Source: Stutzerimonas stutzeri (GTDB taxonomy: Bacteria; Pseudomonadota; Gammaproteobacteria; Pseudomonadales; Pseudomonadaceae). From it: DNA of 64,000 nt. Below are positions 62,130 through 64,000 of the stretch, in pieces. The notes beneath the pieces are model-generated. The model did no database searches. It was not told where the DNA came from and worked only from the letters and a program-made list of their open reading frames with translations. The position numbers and the translations under genes were made by a program. The first letter of the stretch is position 1. Every line of letters begins with the position of its first letter. Location: contig NZ_JAMOII010000006.1 of the NCBI RefSeq assembly GCF_024448985.1, positions 1 to 64,000 of the forward strand, read 5' to 3'.

Positions 62130-62217
62130 TAGAGCCGAATTTATTCGGCCGGTTCTGCTGAGGGCCGATTGATAAAAGCGGCATCACGTTCCACCAAGGC
62201 CGAACAAGTTCGGCCTA
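62130..62217. repeat. pair of GGCCGAA-type palindromes
   Basis: TAGAGCCGAATTTATTCGGC (62130-62150) and AAGGCCGAACAAGTTCGGCC (62196-62217) belong to the family seen at 19009-19103, again two copies at about 65-bp spacing between genes. Confidence 0.72.
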
Positions 62218-62229
62218 CGGTGTTGTGAG

Positions 62230-62760
62230 TTATTCGCTGAGTTCCGCCTGCAGCGCAGCCAACGCAGGCGTGGCGTAGAGGCCGACTTCCACGGCCAGCG
62301 CCATTACCCGTTCGACATCGCTGGTGTACACGAGCACCGCTTGCAACTCGTCATCCAGCGGTTCGCTGAAGTCCACCAGTACGTAGCCGCCCTTCTCGGG
62401 GTAGAGCGCGCCGAGTTGCGTCTGGATGCGGTTGAGCGCCTTTAGAGGCTCGGTCTTGGCTAGCTGTTTGGGTTGCAGCACGAAGTTGACGCTCTCGCCG
62501 AACGAGGCGCGAATCTGTTCGAACAACGTCTGATAGTCGTCGGCCTGGAACAGCACCGTGTCCGGCAGGCTGCCTACGACGACCCATTCGCCCAGTGGTA
62601 TGGGGAAGTCGTCGTCGTAGTTGATATCCGGATTGGCCTGCAGAAAGCCCTGGGGATCGGCATAGGCCTGCGCGGCTTCGTCGGCGACGCGGTTGATTTC
62701 CTCATCGCTCATGCAGCCGGAACTGATCAGGCGGATCAATTCGGCGAGTGGGTCTTTCAT
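62230..62760 (-). CDS. conserved hypothetical protein, 176 aa
   Basis: Soluble acidic protein starting MKDPLAELIRLISSG with AGGAC upstream. The N-terminal helical part (1-45) is followed by an alpha/beta region (DFPIPLGEWVVVGSLPDTVLFQADDYQTLFEQI; GGYVLVDFSEPLDDELQAVLVYTSDVERVM). It carries no signal, membrane segment or known catalytic motif. It converges with the DUF3820 gene across the palindromes. Function unknown. Confidence 0.78.
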   Translation of the reverse strand: MKDPLAELIRLISSGCMSDEEINRVADEAAQAYADPQGFLQANPDINYDDDFPIPLGEWVVVGSLPDTVLFQADDYQTLFEQIRASFGESVNFVLQPKQLAKTEPLKALNRIQTQLGALYPEKGGYVLVDFSEPLDDELQAVLVYTSDVERVMALAVEVGLYATPALAALQAELSE

Positions 62761-63058
62761 CGGACAGTCCTGGCTCGTTGGGCGCGCAAGAATAACGTAA
62801 GCCGGTTGCGGCCGGCAGCAACCGCCCTGATGAGCGATATGGAGCGGCACCGGAGGCCGACAGCGTGGCCGGCGCTACGATTGCCGACCTGTGATCTGCT
62901 TGTCCGCTTTTCAACGCGCGGCTGCAGCTTCTGTCAGGTTTTCGTGCACAATAGCCGCCATATAAAACAGATGCGGGATGAGGCTAGCGATCGGCGCTGC
63001 CGGCATCGCTCTGTTCCGACGCCAGACAACGATCAGCCAATATTCAAGAGGAACGACT

Positions 63059-64000
63059 GTGCATAACGTCGTCATCAGCGGTACCGGCCTTTATACCCCT
63101 GCCCAGAGCATTTCCAACGACGAGCTGGTGGAATCCTTCAATACCTACTCGCTCCGCTTCAATACCCAGCATGCCGCTGCCATCGAAGCTGGTGAAGTGC
63201 AGCCGATGCCCGAATCCAGCTCGGCCTTCATCGAGAAGGCGTCCGGTATCAAGAGCCGTTTCGTGACCGACAAGGCCGGCATCCTCGATCCCGACCGCAT
63301 GGTTCCGCGCATTCCCGAGCGCAGCAATGACGAGTGGTCGATTCTTTGCGAAATGTCGGTGAAAGCTGCCGAAGAGTCGTTAGCCAGAGCGGGCAAAACC
63401 GCCGCGGACATCGATGGGGTGATAGTGGCGTGCTCCAACCTGCAGCGTGCCTACCCGGCGGTAGCCATCGAAGTGCAGGCGGCACTGGGCATCAAGGGCT
63501 TCGGCTTCGACATGAACGTGGCCTGCTCCTCGGCCACCTTCGGTATCCAGAACGCCGCAAACGCGGTGCAACTGGGCCAGGCGCGGGCGGTGTTGATGGT
63601 CAATCCCGAAATCTGCACTGGTCACATGAACTTCCGCGATCGCGACAGCCACTTCATCTTTGGCGACGCCTGCACCGCAGTGATCGTCGAGCGCGCCGAC
63701 CTGGCGACCTCCAACCATCAGTGGGATGTCATCAGCACCAAACTGGTGACGGAATTCTCCAACAACATCCGCAACAACTTCGGCTTCCTCAACCGCACCG
63801 CCGAGGAATACATGACCAACCCGGACAAGCTGTTCGTCCAGGAAGGTCGCAAGGTGTTCAAGGAAGTCTGCCCGATGGTGGCCGAGCTGATTGGCGAGCA
63901 CCTTAAGGAAAACGATATTGAGGTCGGCTCGGTCAAGCGCTTCTGGCTGCATCAGGCCAACCTCAACATGAACCACCTCATCGTGCGCAAGTTGCTGGGT
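63059..64000 (+). CDS. beta-ketoacyl-ACP synthase III-like protein, 3' end outside the window
   Basis: Partial thiolase-fold condensing enzyme; 314 codons are visible and the frame runs off the edge. It starts at a GTG (MHNVVISGTGLYTP) with AGAGGA upstream. The active-site Cys156 lies in NVACSSATFG and the catalytic His in WLHQANLNMNHLI near 298; the Asn would lie beyond the end. It closely recalls P. aeruginosa PA3286, a FabH-like enzyme that feeds beta-oxidation-derived octanoyl-CoA into fatty acid synthesis. The insert around residues 35-75 sets it apart from classical FabH. Confidence 0.88.
   Translation, partial: MHNVVISGTGLYTPAQSISNDELVESFNTYSLRFNTQHAAAIEAGEVQPMPESSSAFIEKASGIKSRFVTDKAGILDPDRMVPRIPERSNDEWSILCEMSVKAAEESLARAGKTAADIDGVIVACSNLQRAYPAVAIEVQAALGIKGFGFDMNVACSSATFGIQNAANAVQLGQARAVLMVNPEICTGHMNFRDRDSHFIFGDACTAVIVERADLATSNHQWDVISTKLVTEFSNNIRNNFGFLNRTAEEYMTNPDKLFVQEGRKVFKEVCPMVAELIGEHLKENDIEVGSVKRFWLHQANLNMNHLIVRKLLG

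Noticed and set aside
1-64000. CRISPR arrays, tRNA or rRNA genes, prophage or restriction-modification genes
   Set aside because: I looked for evenly spaced repeats, tRNA-like cloverleaf ends and characteristic proteins across the window and saw none.

Overview
The window reads as a stretch of a Pseudomonas chromosome, most likely of the Pseudomonas stutzeri group (Stutzerimonas). This is inferred from a stand-alone ccoM gene (the small cbb3-oxidase subunit known from P. stutzeri), a secreted pullulanase (the stutzeri group is known for starch use), ANR-type sites, Pseudomonas-style palindromic repeats and high-GC coding sequence. No rRNA, tRNA, CRISPR array, complete insertion sequence or phage gene was seen.

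Layout. 1-20 kb is core genome: rapA, alkB with a small overlapping gene, ccoM, a pullulanase, phaJ, tandem fadD1/fadD2 acyl-CoA ligases, a secreted M28 aminopeptidase, hrpA and a RarD-like permease. 20.1-21.1 kb holds a secreted DUF6152-like protein and a membrane partner. 21.2-30.9 kb is an arsenic-resistance island bounded by two identical 167-bp direct repeats with terminal inverted repeats. 31-45 kb carries an acetoacetate-decarboxylase-like protein, an HpnE-like flavoprotein, a TonB-dependent receptor, RNase Z, citrate, sulfite and gluconate-type transporters, a DUF3455/ECF sigma/anti-sigma group and a glutathione transferase. 45-51 kb holds an orphan cbb3 subunit CcoN with a 71-aa partner, a HIT protein, a DUF445 protein and several small acidic proteins. 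51-64 kb has three alpha/beta hydrolases, a damaged two-component system, a Tat-exported aldo/keto reductase, an MFS exporter, an ankyrin protein, a di-haem peroxidase-like protein and, running off the end, a FabH-like ketoacyl synthase.

How the island works. The main operon runs arsC1-arsR2-arsC2-acr3-arsH-phosphatase-gap-arsJ. It encodes two exits for arsenate: reduction by thioredoxin-type ArsC followed by As(III) efflux through Acr3, and formation of 1-arseno-3-phosphoglycerate by GAPDH followed by efflux through ArsJ. ArsH adds oxidation of trivalent organoarsenicals. On the opposite strand at each edge lies an ArsO-like flavoprotein; the left one is paired with a second ArsR that has a C-terminal Cys-Cys pair in place of the usual CVC site. 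A small exported protein inside the island has a one-base frameshift in its signal peptide.

Points of most interest are the repeat-bounded island, the cysteine phosphatase between arsH and gap, the frameshifted exported protein, a nonsense mutation that splits a PAS/HisKA_2 sensor kinase at an in-frame TAA, paired ANR boxes before ccoM, the orphan CcoN with its small partner, Hfq/Crc-type motifs at catabolic start sites, and a secreted protein predicted to begin His-His after signal cleavage next to a CopD-like membrane protein.
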